Below are positions 61,989 through 64,000 of a stretch of 64,000 bases of DNA, one piece after another. The stretch covers positions 3,237,001 through 3,301,000 of the forward strand of contig NZ_CP043627.1 of NCBI RefSeq assembly GCF_016804325.1, read 5' to 3'. Source of the DNA: Methylobacterium aquaticum. GTDB taxonomy: Bacteria; Pseudomonadota; Alphaproteobacteria; Rhizobiales; Beijerinckiaceae. The stretch's first letter is position 1. Each line of letters starts with the position of its first letter. The translations under genes were made by a program, and so were the position numbers. The notes below the pieces were generated by a model. It was not told the DNA's origin. It made no database searches and saw only the letters and a list, made by a program, of their open reading frames with translations.

Positions 61989-64000
61989 TCACGCCGCCCG
62001 GATGGTGGCGAGGAAAAGCTTCACCTCCGCCGAGAGCTGCTCGGATTGCCGCGACAGCTCGGACGAGGCCGCGAGCACCTGCGTCGCCGCCGCGCCCGTC
62101 TCCTCGGCGGCGCCGGCCACGGCGGTGATGGTGTGCGTCACCTCGTTCGTGCCGGTGGCGGCTTCCGCGACGTTGCGGACGATTTCCTGCGTCGCCGCGC
62201 CCTGCTCCTCGACGGCGGCGGCGATCCCCACCGAGACGCGGCTGATCTCGGCGATCCGCCCGGTGATCGCCTCGATCGCCGAGACCGCGTCCCCGGTCTT
62301 GCCCTGGATGCGGCCGATCTGGCCGGTGATCTCCTCGGTGGCCTTCGCGGTCTGGCCGGCGAGTTCCTTCACTTCCGCCGCCACCACCGCGAAGCCCCGG
62401 CCCGCGGCCCCGGCGCGGGCGGCCTCGATGGTGGCGTTGAGCGCCAGGAGATTGGTCTGGCTGGCGATCGACGAGATCAGCCCGACCACGTCGCCGATGC
62501 GCGACACCGCCTCGCTCAGCTCGCGCATGTGCCCGGCGGTGCCGGCGGCCTCGACCTCGGCGGTCCGGGCGAGGACCGCCGAGCCCGAGACCTGGCGGCC
62601 GATCTCGGTCACCGAGGCGCCCAGCTCCTCGGCGGCAGCGGCGACGGTGCCGACATTCTCGGCGGTCTGGCCAGCGGCGGCGGCGACGGCCGTGGAGCGC
62701 CCGGCGGTCCGGGTGGCGCCATCGGTCATGACCGCGGCGGTCGCCTGGAGCTCGGTGGCGGAGGCCGCGACCTGGCCGACGATGCCGCCGACGGCGTGCT
62801 CGAAGGCGTCCGCCATCTGGCGCATGCCGGCCCGTCGCTGCGCCTCGGCCGAGGCGCGGGCGAGCGCCGTCTCCTCCTCCAGGGCCCGGGTGCGGATCAG
62901 GTTGTCGCGAAACACCTGCACGGTGGCGGCCATCGCGCCGATCTCGTCGCGCCGCCCCTGCGCCGGCACCGTCACGGCGGCGTCGCCCTCGGCGAGCGCC
63001 TGCATCGCGGCGGTCATCCGCCGGATCGGCAGGGCGATGCGGACATGCGCCACGGCGCAGCTCGCGGCGACGAGCAGCAGCGCCGCCGCGAACAGGGCCG
63101 CGTTGACGATCAGGTGGCGTTCCGCCGCCTCGGCCGCCGCATTCGCCGCGACGACGCCGACGGCGAGGGCCTCGTTGGCCACCGCCACGATGGTGTTGAG
63201 CTTCGGGGTGATGAATTTCTGCCACTCGGGCAGGGTCATGGCGGGCTCGGCGCCCGGCGAGAAGGCGCGCAGGTTGCGCTGGATCACCGCCGTCACCTCG
63301 GAGGTGAAATAGGCGGCCTGCGCCGTCGCGACCGCGGCGGCGATCGCGTTCGGCAGGTCGCCGGTCGCCGCCTCGGCGAGCTTCCACGTCGCCTCGTAGC
63401 GGCCGCGCAGGGTCTGTACCGCCTCGGCCTGCTCCAGGGTCAGCGGCGTCCGGCTCGACAGGACGGTGTTGACGACCACGGCGAGCGAGCCGGCGGTGGC
63501 CCGGGTCGCCCAGGCGTTGTTCTTGGCGCCGGTCAGGAGCCGGGTCTCGGGATCGAGGCGGGCCATCTGCCGCTCGAGCACGGTGGCGACCCGCTCGAGC
63601 CGGGCCAGCACCGCGTCGCCGGTCTTCAGCACGCGCGCGGCCAGGGCCTTGTCGCGGGTCTCGGCCTCGCGGGCATAGGCCTCGTCGGCGGCGCGGCGCA
63701 AGGAGAGCTGGTCGCCGTAGCCGGCTTCGAGGTCCTTCAGCGCCTCGCCGAGGCCCGGCACCGGAAGGTCGGCGGGCGCGGCGAGGAGGGCCCGGATCGC
63801 CCCGTCGACCCGGCCGCGATGGCCGTCGATGACCTTGCGCATCGCCGCGGCCTGCTCGCCCAACAGGCTCAAGGTGGCGGCGGTGTCGCCGCGCTCCGAG
63901 CGGAAGGCCTGCATCGCCTCGAGGATGCGCTGGTCGAGCTTCGCCGCGGTGGCGACGGTCCGGGCGTTGCGGTAGCCGGTCCAGGCCGTAACCACCCCGT
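61989..64000 (-). CDS. Methyl-accepting chemotaxis protein, 5' end cut by window edge
   Basis: At least 669 codons are visible; the frame is open to the window edge and the first membrane helix is probably outside. Visible order: a long periplasmic helical sensor domain (about 1-293), a membrane helix (about 296-318), HAMP ([24 protein letters not shown]) and the signalling domain with the hairpin tip [22 protein letters not shown]. It would signal to CheA through CheW; the ligand is unknown. No CheB/CheR pentapeptide at the C-terminus (ends LFLATIRAA). Confidence 0.92.
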   Translation of the reverse strand, partial: GVVTAWTGYRNARTVATAAKLDQRILEAMQAFRSERGDTAATLSLLGEQAAAMRKVIDGHRGRVDGAIRALLAAPADLPVPGLGEALKDLEAGYGDQLSLRRAADEAYAREAETRDKALAARVLKTGDAVLARLERVATVLERQMARLDPETRLLTGAKNNAWATRATAGSLAVVVNTVLSSRTPLTLEQAEAVQTLRGRYEATWKLAEAATGDLPNAIAAAVATAQAAYFTSEVTAVIQRNLRAFSPGAEPAMTLPEWQKFITPKLNTIVAVANEALAVGVVAANAAAEAAERHLIVNAALFAAALLLVAASCAVAHVRIALPIRRMTAAMQALAEGDAAVTVPAQGRRDEIGAMAATVQVFRDNLIRTRALEEETALARASAEAQRRAGMRQMADAFEHAVGGIVGQVAASATELQATAAVMTDGATRTAGRSTAVAAAAGQTAENVGTVAAAAEELGASVTEIGRQVSGSAVLARTAEVEAAGTAGHMRELSEAVSRIGDVVGLISSIASQTNLLALNATIEAARAGAAGRGFAVVAAEVKELAGQTAKATEEITGQIGRIQGKTGDAVSAIEAITGRIAEISRVSVGIAAAVEEQGAATQEIVRNVAEAATGTNEVTHTITAVAGAAEETGAAATQVLAASSELSRQSEQLSAEVKLFLATIRAA

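Overview
The window is high-GC DNA (about 70% by eye) of ordinary chromosomal character. It most resembles a Methylobacterium-like member of the alphaproteobacterial order Hyphomicrobiales. Supporting this are an Omp25/31-type porin, a phasin, DUF2842, DUF1289 and DUF2628 proteins, a PdhS-like cell-cycle kinase, the order lgt / MidA-like methyltransferase / pgeF, and a his cluster ending in coaA. I see no tRNA, rRNA, CRISPR array, insertion sequence, phage or plasmid gene. Most of the many long overlapping open frames are antisense shadows caused by GC-rich codon use.

Layout. 1-2644: catalase (cut by the left edge) divergent from oxyR, with an OxyR-type site at the oxyR start. 2680-5590: AbrB-type membrane protein and a frameshifted threonine ammonia-lyase. 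5983-8864: lgt, MidA-like methyltransferase, pgeF. 9184-10163: porin and its terminator. 10278-13430: small DUF2842 and secreted proteins, a polysaccharide deacetylase divergent from a CelD-type acetyltransferase. 13770-16728: cobT divergent from cobS, DUF1289 and a membrane-anchored retropepsin-like protease. 16723-23420: MarR-GNAT protein, Bax inhibitor-1 protein, YbbP-YbbA ABC complex divergent from TesA, and ThpR. 24168-30282: minus-strand hisB / DUF2628 / hisH / hisA / DUF29 / DUF29 / hisF / hisE / coaA. 30492-34911: RND efflux pump and adaptor, the pump gene frameshifted. 35084-43419: rhodanese, glycosyltransferase, PuuE-OHCU decarboxylase fusion, L,D-transpeptidase, extensin-like protein, M3 peptidase. 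43981-47396: YehZYW-like ABC importer without an ATPase gene, and a lone receiver protein. 47662-50670: zinc-ribbon protein, YraN and RsmI divergent from an LpoA-like lipoprotein. 50869-53318: PPOX flavoprotein, SCO-like protein, BKACE-family enzyme. 53401-58771: phasin, large histidine kinase, Leu/Ile/Val-type binding protein. 59156-64000: MHS-family transporter, MsrP, a small protein and a chemoreceptor cut by the right edge.

The working units are the histidine pathway with a pantothenate kinase, lower-ligand attachment in cobalamin synthesis, envelope biogenesis (Lgt, L,D-transpeptidase, extensin-like protein, PBP activator) and peroxide defence (catalase/OxyR, MsrP).

The unusual content is mostly non-coding. 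Four families of palindromic intergenic elements recur. One of them, in two copies, begins exactly at the TGA stop codon of two unrelated genes, and its first hairpin carries different but mutually compensating bases in each copy. The his cluster holds a tandem duplication of hisA tail / DUF29 / hisF head. Three genes (ilvA, the RND pump, the OsmF-like binding protein) are each broken by one apparently missing base in a short G/C run, a pattern more typical of sequencing error than of biology.
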